Shown piece by piece: positions 8,789 to 17,933 of a stretch of 64,000 nucleotides of DNA. Source of the stretch: Sphingomonas hengshuiensis (GTDB taxonomy: Bacteria; Pseudomonadota; Alphaproteobacteria; Sphingomonadales; Sphingomonadaceae). Below the pieces are notes generated by a model, which saw only the letters and a list, made by a program, of their open reading frames with translations, was not told the DNA's origin and made no database searches. Made by a program: the position numbers and the translations under genes. The DNA lies in the NCBI RefSeq assembly GCF_000935025.1, contig NZ_CP010836.1, forward strand, positions 2,728,001 through 2,792,000, written 5' to 3'. Each line of letters begins with the position of its first letter. The first letter of the stretch is position 1.

Positions 8789-9553
8789 TCAGCCCTCCCG
8801 CGTTGCCTTCGCAAACGCATTCAACTGCCCCAATGTCTCGTCGAACCGCCCCTCGCGCTCGGCATTGCGCAGGAACTTGACCCCCTCGACCAGAACCTCG
8901 CCCGGCGTCGGCGACTGGCCAAACAGCCCCAGCACCTCATCCGCGAAGGAATCGAGCGGCTGGTATCCCTCGCGCTGGCTCTGCCCCGGCGTGAGTTCGG
9001 TCTGCACCGCAGGCGGCGCAAGCTCGATCACTTCGACGCGCCCTTCCAGCGCGGTCCGCAGCGCGATGGTGTAGCTGTGCATCGCCGCCTTGGTCGCGTT
9101 ATAGGTCGGCGTCACCACCAGCGGCACGAACGCCAGCCCCGAGGTGACATTGACGATCGCCGCATCGGCGGTCGCCACCAGATGATCGACCAGCGCGTCG
9201 GTCAGCCGGATCGGCCCGAGCAAATTGGTGGTGATGATCGCCTCGGCATCGCCCAGGTCGCGCTTCGTATCCAGCGGCTCGAAGCGCATGATCCCCGCGT
9301 TGTTGACCAGCACATTCAGCCCCGGATGCGCGTCCAGCAGCCGCGCGGCAAAATCCGCCACGCCGCTCGCGCTTTCCACGTCGAGCGTCATCGCATGCAT
9401 ATTCTGCCGCCCCGCGCACGCCGCCTCCAGCGCCTCGATCCGCCGCCCCGCGACGATCACGCTGTTCCCCGCATCGTGCCAGCGCTGCGCGAGCGCCGCG
9501 CCGATCCCCGATCCGCCGCCGGTGATCAGGATGGTGTTGCCCTTGGTCTTCAT
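8789..9553 (-). CDS. SDR family oxidoreductase (DltE-like)
   Basis: A 254-aa classical short-chain dehydrogenase/reductase. The dinucleotide motif TGGGSGIG is at residues 11-18, and GRR after the second strand suggests NADP(H). NNAG and the catalytic Ser (VTSG) and YNATK follow. It resembles the DltE-type SDRs that often sit divergently from an HxlR regulator, as here; the two start codons are 98 bp apart, so a shared regulated promoter is likely. Substrate unknown. Confidence 0.85.
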   Translation of the reverse strand: MKTKGNTILITGGGSGIGAALAQRWHDAGNSVIVAGRRIEALEAACAGRQNMHAMTLDVESASGVADFAARLLDAHPGLNVLVNNAGIMRFEPLDTKRDLGDAEAIITTNLLGPIRLTDALVDHLVATADAAIVNVTSGLAFVPLVVTPTYNATKAAMHSYTIALRTALEGRVEVIELAPPAVQTELTPGQSQREGYQPLDSFADEVLGLFGQSPTPGEVLVEGVKFLRNAEREGRFDETLGQLNAFAKATREG

Positions 9554-9651
9554 ACGCGTCTCCGTCGGTTTGATGATGGCGACGATTTAATCCGACGGTC
9601 TCCTGGCGTAAGAAGGCACCGGAAAGATTTATACGCACCCGAAAGAGAGTG

Positions 9652-10059
9652 ATGGCGACCCAGACCCCCCACCCGCCCTGGCCGACCGAACCCGATCCGC
9701 GCGTCGACGCGCTGGTGACCGAAGTCATCGGGCGCATCGCCGACAAGTGGACGATGCTGATCCTCGACCTGCTCGCCGAACAGGGCGAGATGCGCTTCAC
9801 CCGGATCGGCCGCGAAGTCGAAGGGATCAGCCAGAAAATGCTGACCCAGACGCTGCGCCAGATGGAGCGCGACGGGCTGGTCATCCGCACCATTCATCCG
9901 GTGATTCCGCCCCGCGTCGAATATCGGCTGACCGATCTGGGGTTCACGCTGGGCGAGGCGTTTTGCGGCGTGTGGCATTGGGCGAAGGACAATCTGGAGC
10001 GGATCGACACCGCGCGCGTTGCGTTCGACGCCCGCACCACCAGGAACACGCCCGAATGA
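9652..10059 (+). CDS. HxlR family transcriptional regulator
   Basis: A 135-aa winged helix-turn-helix protein of the HxlR type. The conserved DKWTMLILDLL segment, the recognition region GISQKMLTQTLRQMERDGLV and the wing VEYRLTDLG are all visible. HxlR proteins usually respond to electrophiles or redox signals and control a divergent reductase. ATG 9652 is used; GTG 9649 directly before it is an alternative. The stop overlaps the next gene's ATG by ATGA. Confidence 0.88.
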   Translation: MATQTPHPPWPTEPDPRVDALVTEVIGRIADKWTMLILDLLAEQGEMRFTRIGREVEGISQKMLTQTLRQMERDGLVIRTIHPVIPPRVEYRLTDLGFTLGEAFCGVWHWAKDNLERIDTARVAFDARTTRNTPE

Positions 10060-10967
10060 CTCCCGAAACGCTCCCGCTCGATCGCCGAACATTGCTGGGC
10101 GGCGCGATCGGGGCCGCGATGATACCCCTCGCCGCCCGCGCTGCGGCATGGCCCCCCGCCGAGCAGTTCGCGCTCTGGCCGGGCACGCCCCCCGGCGGCG
10201 CGACGGCCCCTGCCACTGCGCGCGCGCCGATCGTCGGCGTATACCGCGCCACCCGCCCCGATGGTCGCGCGGTTCTGTCGATCCCCGGCGGCGGCTATGG
10301 CTTTGTCTCGGTCGGCAATGAGGGGAGCGATGTCGCGGCGGCGCTCAACCCGCTCGGGATTACGGTGTTCGTGCTCAACTACCGGTTGCCGGGCGAAGGC
10401 TGGGCGCGGCGCTGGGACGTGCCGTTGCAGGATGCCCAGCGCGCGATGCGGCTGATCCGCGCCCGCGCGGCGACCTGGGCGATCGATCCGGCGCGGCTCG
10501 GCATCCTTGGCTTCTCGTCGGGCGGGCACCTCGGGGCGGATCTTGCAGTGGCGCATGACGATCGCGTCTACGATCCCGTCGATGCTGCCGACGCGCTCCC
10601 CGCCCGCCCCTTTTATGCCGGGCTGGTGTATCCCGTCGTCGATTTCGCCACGGCAGGCCCCAACAGCCGCTCGGCAAGCGGGCTGCTGGGCGAGCATCGC
10701 GATCCCGCGATCATCGCCCGCCACACCCCGCTGGCGCGCGTGACCGCGGCCACGCCGCCCGTGTTCCTGCTCCATGCGATGGACGACGGCACGGTGCCGG
10801 TGACGCAGAGCCTCGCGATGATCGATGCCTGCCGCCGGGCGCAGGTGCCGGTCGAGGCGCATCTGATCGAGCGCGGCGGGCACGGCTTCGGCGCGGCGCA
10901 GCTTCCCGTCGACGCGCCCGGACGGAACTGGCTCGATGTCTTCGCGCGCTGGACCGCAACTCGCTGA
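10056..10967 (+). CDS. Exported alpha/beta hydrolase (esterase/acetylxylan esterase-like)
   Basis: A 303-aa alpha/beta hydrolase of the BD-FAE/lipase-3-like kind. The N-terminus DRRTLLGGAIGAAMIPLAARA resembles a twin-arginine signal. An oxyanion-hole PGGGY motif, a nucleophile elbow GFSSGGH, the acid in DDGTVP and a histidine in ERGGHGFG can be recognised, so the catalytic triad is complete. It probably deacylates carbohydrate or small esters in the periplasm. It is translationally coupled to the HxlR gene and followed 13 bp later by another exported hydrolase. Confidence 0.8.
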   Translation: MTPETLPLDRRTLLGGAIGAAMIPLAARAAAWPPAEQFALWPGTPPGGATAPATARAPIVGVYRATRPDGRAVLSIPGGGYGFVSVGNEGSDVAAALNPLGITVFVLNYRLPGEGWARRWDVPLQDAQRAMRLIRARAATWAIDPARLGILGFSSGGHLGADLAVAHDDRVYDPVDAADALPARPFYAGLVYPVVDFATAGPNSRSASGLLGEHRDPAIIARHTPLARVTAATPPVFLLHAMDDGTVPVTQSLAMIDACRRAQVPVEAHLIERGGHGFGAAQLPVDAPGRNWLDVFARWTATR

Positions 10968-10980
10968 AGGAACGCCCGCG

Positions 10981-11853
10981 ATGCTCAAGCCCCTGCTCTG
11001 CCTGCTCGCGCTCTCAGTCGCCGCGCCCGCGCTGGCGCAGGGCGCATCCGATCGCGCACCGGGCGAGGCGCGAAAGACCGTCTCCGCCCCCGCGCTGGTC
11101 GCGCGCTATGGCCCCGACTCGCTCCAGCATGGCGAGTTGCGCCTCCCCGCGGGCAAGGGCCCCTTCCCCGTCGCGGTGGTGATCCATGGCCGCTGCTGGC
11201 TGTCGACGATGGGGAATGCCAGCGGCACCGCAGCGCTCGCCGATGCGCTCACCGCCCGCGGGATCGCGACGTGGAACCTCGAATATCGCCGGCTGGGCGA
11301 TGCCGGGGGCGGCTATCCGGGCAGCTTCGACGACATCGCCGCCGGGATCGACCATCTCCGCACGCTCGCCGACACCCAGCCGCTCGACCTCAAGCGCATG
11401 GTCCTCGTCGGCCACGCATCGGGCGCGCACCTTGCGCTCTGGGCGGCGTCGCGGCCCCGGCTGGGGGGTGCGGTGGGCGCCGATCCGCTGATCCCGCGCT
11501 CGGTCGTCGCGATCGACGGACCGGGCGCGCTCGCCCCGCTGATCGGCCCCGATGCCGAGCGTTGCGGACAGCCGGTGATCGTCCGCTTCATGGGCGGCAC
11601 CCCCGCCGAGCGACCCGAGGCCTATGCCTTTGCGACGCCGCAGGACCATCTGCCGCTGGGCGTACCGCAGTTTATGATAGTCGGTGACCGCGGCGCCCTG
11701 ATCGAACGCTATGTAGCGGCGGCGCGCGCGGCGGGGGACGCCGTGACGGTGCTCACGCCCGGCGGCGGCGACCATTTCAACGTCATCGCCCCCGCTACGC
11801 CACAGGGCCGCGACGTGATCGACTTCATCGTGCGCCAGGCCCTGCCCCGCTAA
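10981..11853 (+). CDS. Exported alpha/beta hydrolase
   Basis: A 290-aa protein with a Sec signal peptide (LLCLLALSVAAPALAQ, about residues 5-20). The alpha/beta-hydrolase core has HGRCW as oxyanion region, GHASGAH as nucleophile elbow and GGGDHFN carrying the likely histidine. It resembles dienelactone hydrolase/prolyl-oligopeptidase-like esterases. GAAGGA nine bases before ATG 10981 supports this start. It forms a short operon with the preceding HxlR regulator and esterase. Substrate unknown. Confidence 0.78.
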   Translation: MLKPLLCLLALSVAAPALAQGASDRAPGEARKTVSAPALVARYGPDSLQHGELRLPAGKGPFPVAVVIHGRCWLSTMGNASGTAALADALTARGIATWNLEYRRLGDAGGGYPGSFDDIAAGIDHLRTLADTQPLDLKRMVLVGHASGAHLALWAASRPRLGGAVGADPLIPRSVVAIDGPGALAPLIGPDAERCGQPVIVRFMGGTPAERPEAYAFATPQDHLPLGVPQFMIVGDRGALIERYVAAARAAGDAVTVLTPGGGDHFNVIAPATPQGRDVIDFIVRQALPR

Positions 11854-11924
11854 GCGCAGCCGCGAAACCCGTTGCGTTTGCGCACCGATCGCCGCAGGCT
11901 CTCCGAAACTGGGGAGGAACGACG

Positions 11925-12359
11925 ATGCACAGCGCAATACTGGCTCCGGTAGTGGCGCTCGTCGCCTGGTCGCTGGTCATGCTGCTCTGGATGATGGCGA
12001 TCCGCTTGCCCGCGCTCAAAAAGGCCGGGATCGACATGTCCAAGGCCCGCGGCGGTCGCCCCGGCATCCTCGACACGATGCTCGACGAACGCGCCCAATG
12101 GCCCGCGCATAATTACATCCACCTGATGGAGCAGCCGACGCTGTTCTACGCCATTGCCCTGACGCTGGCGCTGCTCGGCGCCGGAAACGGCATCAATGCG
12201 TGGATCGCCTGGGCCTATGTCGCGCTGCGGATCGCGCACAGCCTCTGCCAGGCGACCTTCAACCGGGTTGCAGTGCGCTTCCCACTGTTCGTGCTCTCCA
12301 CCTTCGCGCTGATGGCGCTGACGCTGCACGCGGGGCTCACCTTGCTGCACCACGCCTAG
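11925..12359 (+). CDS. MAPEG family membrane protein
   Basis: A 144-aa integral membrane protein with four hydrophobic helices and the MAPEG signature region around residues 55-75 (ERAQWPAHNYIHLMEQPTLF). MAPEG proteins include glutathione-dependent transferases and leukotriene C4 synthase-like enzymes. The bacterial branch is mostly uncharacterised. GGGGAGGAACG upstream of ATG 11925 is a good ribosome site. Confidence 0.85.
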   Translation: MHSAILAPVVALVAWSLVMLLWMMAIRLPALKKAGIDMSKARGGRPGILDTMLDERAQWPAHNYIHLMEQPTLFYAIALTLALLGAGNGINAWIAWAYVALRIAHSLCQATFNRVAVRFPLFVLSTFALMALTLHAGLTLLHHA

Positions 12360-12412
12360 CAGGGTCGGACACGCGGCGCTGTCCCCCGACCCCGCGGGTG
12401 CTACAAGGCCGC

Positions 12413-13306
12413 ATGACCGAACCCGCGCTGCCGCTGCTCTATGCCCAACATCTCGCGCGCGACCGGCGGCGTTCGGCGCATACCGTGCGCGCCTATGAAG
12501 CGACCGCGGTGCGGCTGGTCGCCTTCCTCCAGGCGCATTGGGGCGCGCCCGCCACCCCCGCGACGCTGGCGGCGATCTCCACCGCGGATCTGCGCGCCTT
12601 CCTTGCGCATCGCCGGAACGAAGGGCTGGGGAATGCTTCGGCGGCGCGCGAGCTGTCGGCGGTGCGCGGCTTCCTGAAGTTCGCCGCGGGCGATGCCGCG
12701 GAACTGCCCCGGCTGCGCGGCCCCCGCGTCAAACGGGGCGTGCCGCGCCCAATCTCCCCCGCCGAGGCCGTCGCGCTGGCGGAGACCGTGGCGGAGGAGG
12801 CCAGCGAGCCCTGGATCGCCGCGCGCGACTGGGCGGTTCTGCTGCTGCTCTACGGTGCCGGGCTCCGCATCGGAGAGGCTGCGGGGCTGACCGGCGCGGT
12901 GCTGCCGCTCGGCGACACGCTGCGCGTCACCGGGAAGCGCGACAAGACCCGCAACGTGCCGCTGCTGCCGCAGGTCCGCGCCGCGATCGAAGCCTATGTC
13001 TCCGCCAGCCCCTGGGGCGTGGCGCGCGATGCGCCGCTGTTCCGCGGGGCGAAGGGTGGGCCGATGCCACCGGGCGCGATCCGCAAGGCAGTGCGCGCGG
13101 CCCGCACTGCGCTGGGGCTGTCCGACCGGACGACGCCGCACGCGCTCCGCCACAGTTTCGCGACGCATCTGCTCGGGCGCGGCGCCGATCTGCGCGCGCT
13201 CCAGGAGTTACTCGGCCATGCCAGCCTCAGCTCGACGCAGATCTATACCGCGGTCGATGCCGCGCATCTGCTCGACGTCTATCGCAACGCGCACCCGCGC
13301 GCCTGA
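12413..13306 (+). CDS. xerC: Tyrosine recombinase XerC
   Basis: A 297-aa tyrosine recombinase with an N-terminal SAM-like core-binding domain (about 1-95) and a C-terminal catalytic domain. The catalytic set is complete: Arg152 (GAGLRIGEA), His243 and Arg246 (HALRHSF), His269 (LGHASL) and nucleophile Tyr278 (STQIYTA). The length matches chromosome dimer resolution recombinases rather than phage integrases, and there is no attachment site or prophage next to it, so XerC is the best reading. It is convergent with DedA, with stop codons directly abutting. Confidence 0.85.
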   Translation: MTEPALPLLYAQHLARDRRRSAHTVRAYEATAVRLVAFLQAHWGAPATPATLAAISTADLRAFLAHRRNEGLGNASAARELSAVRGFLKFAAGDAAELPRLRGPRVKRGVPRPISPAEAVALAETVAEEASEPWIAARDWAVLLLLYGAGLRIGEAAGLTGAVLPLGDTLRVTGKRDKTRNVPLLPQVRAAIEAYVSASPWGVARDAPLFRGAKGGPMPPGAIRKAVRAARTALGLSDRTTPHALRHSFATHLLGRGADLRALQELLGHASLSSTQIYTAVDAAHLLDVYRNAHPRA

Positions 13307-13897
13307 TCACCGCTGGTTGCGCGGTTTCCAGGTCAGGATGCGCCAGATATAGCCCGCCACTGCCAGCACCACGAACCCGATCACCAGCGGCGCGATCCAA
13401 TGCTCGATCGTCTCGAACGTCGTGCCCAGATAATATCCGACCGCCACGAGGATGAAGTTCCACAGCGCGCTGCCCAGCGCGGTATAGGTGATGAAACGCC
13501 ACAGCGGCATGTGCATCAGCCCGGCCGGAATCGAGATGACCGTGCGCCCGATCGGCATGAAGCGGAACACCAGCACCGTCACCCCGCCCCAGCGATCGAA
13601 ATAGCGCCGCAGCCGCTCGATATCCTCCCACTCGATCGTCAGCCACCGGCCCCAGCGATCAACAGCGGGCTTGAGCCGGTGATAGCCCATCCGCCGCCCG
13701 ACTTCCCACCAGAACAAATTGCCGACCACGCACCCCAGCGTGCCGACCAGCACGAGCAACGCAAAGTCCATCTTGCCCTGTGCGACGGCGATCCCGGCGA
13801 TCCCCATGATCGCCTCGGACGGCACCGGGGGAATGACGTTTTCGAGCACCATCAGGAGGAAAATCCCCCAATAGCCCCAGTCGAGCCAATCGATCAT
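13307..13897 (-). CDS. DedA family membrane protein
   Basis: A 196-aa SNARE-associated/DedA (VTT domain) protein. It has the conserved reentrant-loop motif ENVIPPVPSE near residues 19-28, the FRFMPIGRT arginine motif around 107-115, and several membrane spans. DedA proteins are inner-membrane lipid flippases, commonly for undecaprenyl phosphate or phospholipid. ATG 13897 gives an N-terminus MIDWLDWGYWGIF typical of the family. It follows gshB with 10 bp between. Confidence 0.88.
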   Translation of the reverse strand: MIDWLDWGYWGIFLLMVLENVIPPVPSEAIMGIAGIAVAQGKMDFALLVLVGTLGCVVGNLFWWEVGRRMGYHRLKPAVDRWGRWLTIEWEDIERLRRYFDRWGGVTVLVFRFMPIGRTVISIPAGLMHMPLWRFITYTALGSALWNFILVAVGYYLGTTFETIEHWIAPLVIGFVVLAVAGYIWRILTWKPRNQR

Positions 13898-13907
13898 GCC
13901 GCGACGA

Positions 13908-14864
13908 TCAGGCGCGCGCGGCGATACGGGCCTCGATCGCGTCCCAGATGCGGGCGGCGGTGTCGGTGCCATTGAATGCATCGATTGCGACGATGCCGGT
14001 GGGGGAAGTCACATTGATCTCCGTCAGCCATTCACCGCCGATAACGTCGATCCCCACGAAAAGGAGCCCGCGCCGCTTCAATTCCGGTCCGAGCACCGCG
14101 CAAATCTCTGCCTCGCGCGCGGTCAGCTCGGTCTTGGCCGCCGATCCGCCCACCGCGAGGTTCGACCGGATCTCGCCTTCGCCGGGAATGCGGTTGATCG
14201 CGCCGCCGACTTCGCCGTCGATCAGCACGATCCGCTTGTCGCCCTGCGCGACCGAGGGGAGGAACGCCTGCACCATATGCGGCTCGCGATAGGCGGTGTT
14301 GAACACCTCGATCAGCGACGACAGGTTGGCGCCGTCGCTGCCGACCTTGAAGATCGCCTTGCCGCCATTGCCGTGGAGCGGCTTGACCACGATCTCGCCA
14401 TGCTGCGCCAGGAACGCGCGCGCCTCGTCGATGCTGCGGGTGACGAGCGTCGGGGGCATGAACTGCGGATAATCGAGGACGAAGATTTTCTCCGGCGCGT
14501 TGCGGACGCTGGCGGGGTCGTTGACGACCAAAGTACGGTCGGCGATCCGCTCCAGCAGATGCGTCGCGGTGATATAGCCGAGGTCGAAGGGCGGGTCCTG
14601 CCGCATCAGCACGACATCGGCCTCTTCACCCAGATCGAGGCTGACCGGCGCCGCAAAGTCGAAATGATTGCCCGCCTCACGCCGCACCGTGACCGGATGC
14701 GCGCGCGCCCAGACACGGCCCGCGCTATAGTTCAGGTCCTCGGGCGCATAATGGAACAGCCGGTGCCCGCGCGCCTGTGCGGCGAGCATCAGCGCAAAGC
14801 TCGAATCGCCCGCTATGTTGATCTGGTCGAGCGGGTCCATCTGCACGGCGACGTTGAGCGACAT
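13908..14864 (-). CDS. gshB: Glutathione synthase
   Basis: A 318-aa ATP-grasp ligase joining gamma-glutamylcysteine and glycine. The N-terminal domain (MDPLDQINIAGDSSFALML) and the ATP-grasp signatures (VVKPLHGNGGKAIF, RIVLIDGEVGGAINR, the C-terminal EINVTSPTG) are typical of bacterial GshB, and the length is normal. AGGAGG shortly before ATG 14864 marks the start. Gene order with yraN and rsmI is the usual alphaproteobacterial one. Confidence 0.95.
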   Translation of the reverse strand: MSLNVAVQMDPLDQINIAGDSSFALMLAAQARGHRLFHYAPEDLNYSAGRVWARAHPVTVRREAGNHFDFAAPVSLDLGEEADVVLMRQDPPFDLGYITATHLLERIADRTLVVNDPASVRNAPEKIFVLDYPQFMPPTLVTRSIDEARAFLAQHGEIVVKPLHGNGGKAIFKVGSDGANLSSLIEVFNTAYREPHMVQAFLPSVAQGDKRIVLIDGEVGGAINRIPGEGEIRSNLAVGGSAAKTELTAREAEICAVLGPELKRRGLLFVGIDVIGGEWLTEINVTSPTGIVAIDAFNGTDTAARIWDAIEARIAARA

Positions 14865-14907
14865 TCGGCCTCCTGAGAAATGCCCTTAGGTGACTTATTC
14901 GAGTAAG

Positions 14908-15270
14908 TCACCCCATCCAGGCGTTCTCGATATGGCGAGGCGGCGTGCCCGGGGCAATGAGGATCACGTCGACCCGGATATCGTCGCCCGGCCCGGCATA
15001 GGTCGGCATCAAAACTTCGGCGGCAGCAGCCACCCGCGCGAGCCGCCGCTCATCGATCGCAAAGTCGAGCGCGCGCGCCGACGCCCGTGTCTTGACCTCG
15101 ACAAACGCGACGATCGTGCCGCGCCGCACCACCAGATCGACTTCGCCCGCAGGGGTGCGGACCCGCCGGTCGAGGATTTTCCAGCCATTCAGCCACAACC
15201 ACCACGCTGCCCGCCGCTCCCCATCGCGGCCACGCGTTTCCGCAGCGCGGCGGTCTGCTGATTTACGCAT
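14908..15270 (-). CDS. YraN family (UPF0102) nuclease-like protein
   Basis: A 120-aa protein of the YraN/UPF0102 family, with a restriction-endonuclease-like fold. The conserved elements AAWWLWLNGWKILDRRVRT and GEVDLVVRRGTIVAFVEVKTR carry the putative metal-binding D, E and K residues. Cellular role unsettled; it commonly lies beside rsmI and gshB, as here. Confidence 0.9.
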   Translation of the reverse strand: MRKSADRRAAETRGRDGERRAAWWLWLNGWKILDRRVRTPAGEVDLVVRRGTIVAFVEVKTRASARALDFAIDERRLARVAAAAEVLMPTYAGPGDDIRVDVILIAPGTPPRHIENAWMG

Positions 15271-15370
15271 AAAGCCCTACTCGCGCCTGTGGATAACTAT
15301 GGTTAGCATGGCGGTGCCGAGCTTTACGAGTCGGCTGTTTTGTTGCTGCCAGGGGGCTGGGGCATTTTCG

Positions 15371-15562
15371 ATGGAATCGAACGAACGTTATTATCGGCGG
15401 CGAGCCGCACAGGAACTGGCAGCAGCGCGGCGCGCCGTGACCGCGCCGGCGATGCAGCGCCGTACCGCCATGGCCGAAAGCTTCCTGCGGCGGCTGTCCG
15501 AGCTGACGGGTGCGGATGAAACCCACCGCCTGGATAGCGAGACGGTTCAGGAATTCGCCTAG
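15371..15562 (+). CDS. Small hypothetical protein (63 aa)
   Basis: A 63-aa, Arg/Ala/Glu-rich, probably helical protein (MESNERYYRRRAAQELAAAR at the start). No membrane segment or metal motif. The YYRRRAxQELAAA opening is reminiscent of short sphingomonad hypothetical proteins, but no function is known to me. It stands alone between divergent yraN and the palindromic repeat. Confidence 0.55.
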   Translation: MESNERYYRRRAAQELAAARRAVTAPAMQRRTAMAESFLRRLSELTGADETHRLDSETVQEFA

Positions 15563-15627
15563 CCAGGCCAACATTCAGCGGTAGGGGCAGCGCCACCGCA
15601 TTTGGACGAAAGCGCTCAATATTACTT

Positions 15628-15719
15628 CGTCATGCTGAACTTGTTTCAGCATCCACCGCGCCCCACGCACTGCACTCGCTTGTGGCGCGTTGGACCCTGA
15701 AACGAGTTCAGGGTGACGG
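15628..15719. repeat. Palindromic intergenic repeat (REP-like, type B)
   Basis: Left arm CGTCATGCTGAACTTGTTTC (from 15628) and a diverged right arm ending in GTTCAGGGTGACGG (to 15719) form an imperfect palindrome. The left arm is the same sequence as the repeat at 33919-33947, which carries the IS110 insertion. The rest of the 15563-15848 gap shows no gene. Confidence 0.8.
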
Positions 15720-15848
15720 GAAGTAAAGGAAGCAACGTCCAATTCATATTCAACACCCCTTCCCTCAGGGTGAGATTTTCAGCCCCACCCCTAAATGTCG
15801 ATCCGCGCCAGGCCTGGTCTGGGCAACGTTCGCCACGTTCGCCCGCCG

Positions 15849-16685
15849 CTACTCCGCCTTCATCGCCATCGCGCGCGCATAAAGCGCCTTGCGGTCCAGC
15901 CCCAGCTTCTTCGCGACCTCTCCCGCCGCCTTGGCCGGGGGCAATCGGGTCAGCGCCTCGGCCAGCGCGGTATCGCCGTCCTCCGCCGTCGCGGGCGCGG
16001 CCTCGCCCGGCGGGGCTACGATGATAACGATCTCGCCCCTGGGCGGCGCATCGGCATAGCGCGCGGCAAGCTCGGTCAGCGTGCCGGTCACGCATTCCTC
16101 GAACTTCTTGGTGATCTCGCGCGCCACCGCCGCCTCACGGTCGCCCAGCCCCTCGGCCAGCGCCGCCAGCGCCGCGCCCAGCCGGGGGCCGGACTCATAC
16201 AGGATCAGCGTCGCGCGGATCGCCGCGACCTCCGCAATCGCCTCGGCGCGGGCGTGGAGCTTCGACGGCAGGAAGCCGAGGAAAAAGAACCGATCGGTCG
16301 GCAACCCCGCCAGCGTCAGCGCGGCGACGGCGGCGCACGGGCCGGGGATCGTCGTCACGGTGTGCCCCGCCGCCCGCGCATCGCGCACCAGCTTGAACCC
16401 CGGATCGGAAATCAGCGGCGTCCCCGCATCGGACACCAAAGCCACCGCCTCGCTCGCCATCCGCGCGATCAGCCCGGGGCGCACGGCATCGGCATTATGG
16501 TCATGATAGGGCGTCATCCGCCCCTTCGCCCCCAGGTGGCGGAACAGCCCGGCTGTCACACGCGAGTCCTCAACCGCAACAATATCGGCGCTCAGCAGTA
16601 TTTGCGAAGCGCGCGGGCTCAGATCACCGAGATTGCCGATCGGGGTGGCGACGATATAGAGGCCGGGCGCGAGAATATTGGTCAT
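15849..16685 (-). CDS. rsmI: 16S rRNA (cytidine(1402)-2'-O)-methyltransferase
   Basis: A 278-aa SAM-dependent tetrapyrrole-methylase-fold enzyme that 2'-O-methylates C1402 of 16S rRNA. Diagnostic motifs are LYIVATPIGNLGDLSPRA at the N-terminus, the SAM-loop region SDAGTPLISDPG and the family block FFLGFLPSK. The length is normal. Its ATG is 11 bp from the divergent ATG of the LpoA-like gene, a conserved pairing. Confidence 0.95.
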   Translation of the reverse strand: MTNILAPGLYIVATPIGNLGDLSPRASQILLSADIVAVEDSRVTAGLFRHLGAKGRMTPYHDHNADAVRPGLIARMASEAVALVSDAGTPLISDPGFKLVRDARAAGHTVTTIPGPCAAVAALTLAGLPTDRFFFLGFLPSKLHARAEAIAEVAAIRATLILYESGPRLGAALAALAEGLGDREAAVAREITKKFEECVTGTLTELAARYADAPPRGEIVIIVAPPGEAAPATAEDGDTALAEALTRLPPAKAAGEVAKKLGLDRKALYARAMAMKAE

Positions 16686-16696
16686 CGGGGAGAGTC

Positions 16697-17911
16697 ATGG
16701 CAGACGGTGCAGTGCAACGGCAACGGGGACTGAAAAACATAGTCCGTTCCGCCGTCCTCGGAGCGACGCTTTTCCTGGCGGCGTGCGCCAGCGGCCCGCG
16801 CGTAATCCCCGAATCGCAACGCCCCGCGCCGGACACGCGTCCCGCGGCGCGTCCGCCGGTGCGCCCGATCTCGCCGGGCCTGCCCCAGGATGTCCAGCGC
16901 CACCGCATCGCGCTGCTGGTGCCGCTCACCGGCCCCAACGCCGGGGTCGGCCGCTCGCTCCAGAACGCCACGCAGCTCGCGATCCTCGATACCAAGAGCG
17001 ATGCGATCCGCATCACCACCTATGACACCGGCGCCCCCGGTGGCGCGGCGGCGGCGGCGCAGCAGGCGATTGCCGAGGGCAACCGGCTGATCCTCGGGCC
17101 GCTGCTCGCCGAGGAAGCACGCGACGTCGCCCCGATCGCGAAGCGCTCGCGGGTGCCGGTCCTCAGCTTCTCGAACGACGTGACCGCGGCGGGCGGCGGC
17201 ACCTTCGTCCTCGGCTATTCGCCTGCCCAGTCGATCGAGCGCGTAGTCAATTACGCCGCGCGCAGCGGGATCACCGATTTCGTCGGGCTGATGCCCGCGG
17301 GCGTCTATGGCGAGCGCGCCTCGACTCCGTTCCTGCGCGCGGTCGAGGAAGCGGGCGGCAAGGTGCTGACGCTCGAGACGTTCGACGGGCGCCCCGGCTC
17401 GCTGACCGCCGCAATCGCCAAGCTGGGGCGCTCGCCCTATCAGGCGATCCTGATCGCGGGCAGCGCCGAAAGCGCCGTGACCGCAGTCCCGCTCGTCCGC
17501 CGCTCGGCCAGCGGCAAGGGCGCGCGGCTGCTCGGCACCGAATTGTGGAACACCGATTCGGGGCTGGGCGCGAAAGCGGTGCTCAACGGCGCCTGGTTCG
17601 CCAGCGTGCCCGACAATTACTACCGCCAATATGCCGTAAAATACCGCGCCCGCTTCGGCGCCGCGCCCTATCGCCTGTCGACCCTGGGCTATGACGCCGT
17701 TCTGCTGACGGTGCGGATCGCCCGCGACTGGCGCCCCGGCGAAGAATTCCCCGCCGCCCGCCTGACCGACCGCGACGGTTTCGCCGGGCTCGACGGCGCC
17801 TTCCGCTTCGGCCGCGACGGCATCGCCGAACGCGCGCTGGAGGTGCAGGAGGTCAAGGGCGGCACCGTCGTGACGGTCTCCCCCGCCCCGGCGAATTTCG
17901 CGGGGAACTGA
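16697..17911 (+). CDS. LpoA-like penicillin-binding protein activator lipoprotein
   Basis: A 404-aa lipoprotein with lipobox LAAC at about residue 30, a proline-rich linker (to about 65), then a periplasmic binding protein fold of the LpoA/Leu-Ile-Val receptor type (IALLVPLTGPNAGVGRSLQN and GPLLAEEARDVAP). It lacks the long N-terminal TPR domain of E. coli LpoA. By position next to rsmI and yraN it is the alphaproteobacterial counterpart, presumably tuning peptidoglycan synthesis from the outer membrane. Ribosome site GGGGAGAG. Confidence 0.85.
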   Translation: MADGAVQRQRGLKNIVRSAVLGATLFLAACASGPRVIPESQRPAPDTRPAARPPVRPISPGLPQDVQRHRIALLVPLTGPNAGVGRSLQNATQLAILDTKSDAIRITTYDTGAPGGAAAAAQQAIAEGNRLILGPLLAEEARDVAPIAKRSRVPVLSFSNDVTAAGGGTFVLGYSPAQSIERVVNYAARSGITDFVGLMPAGVYGERASTPFLRAVEEAGGKVLTLETFDGRPGSLTAAIAKLGRSPYQAILIAGSAESAVTAVPLVRRSASGKGARLLGTELWNTDSGLGAKAVLNGAWFASVPDNYYRQYAVKYRARFGAAPYRLSTLGYDAVLLTVRIARDWRPGEEFPAARLTDRDGFAGLDGAFRFGRDGIAERALEVQEVKGGTVVTVSPAPANFAGN

Positions 17912-17933
17912 GGCAGGATGCCGATACCTAACC

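Noticed and set aside
12413..13306. Integrase marking a genomic island
   Set aside because: Domain layout and size match XerC, and there is no adjacent tRNA, attachment repeat or cargo.
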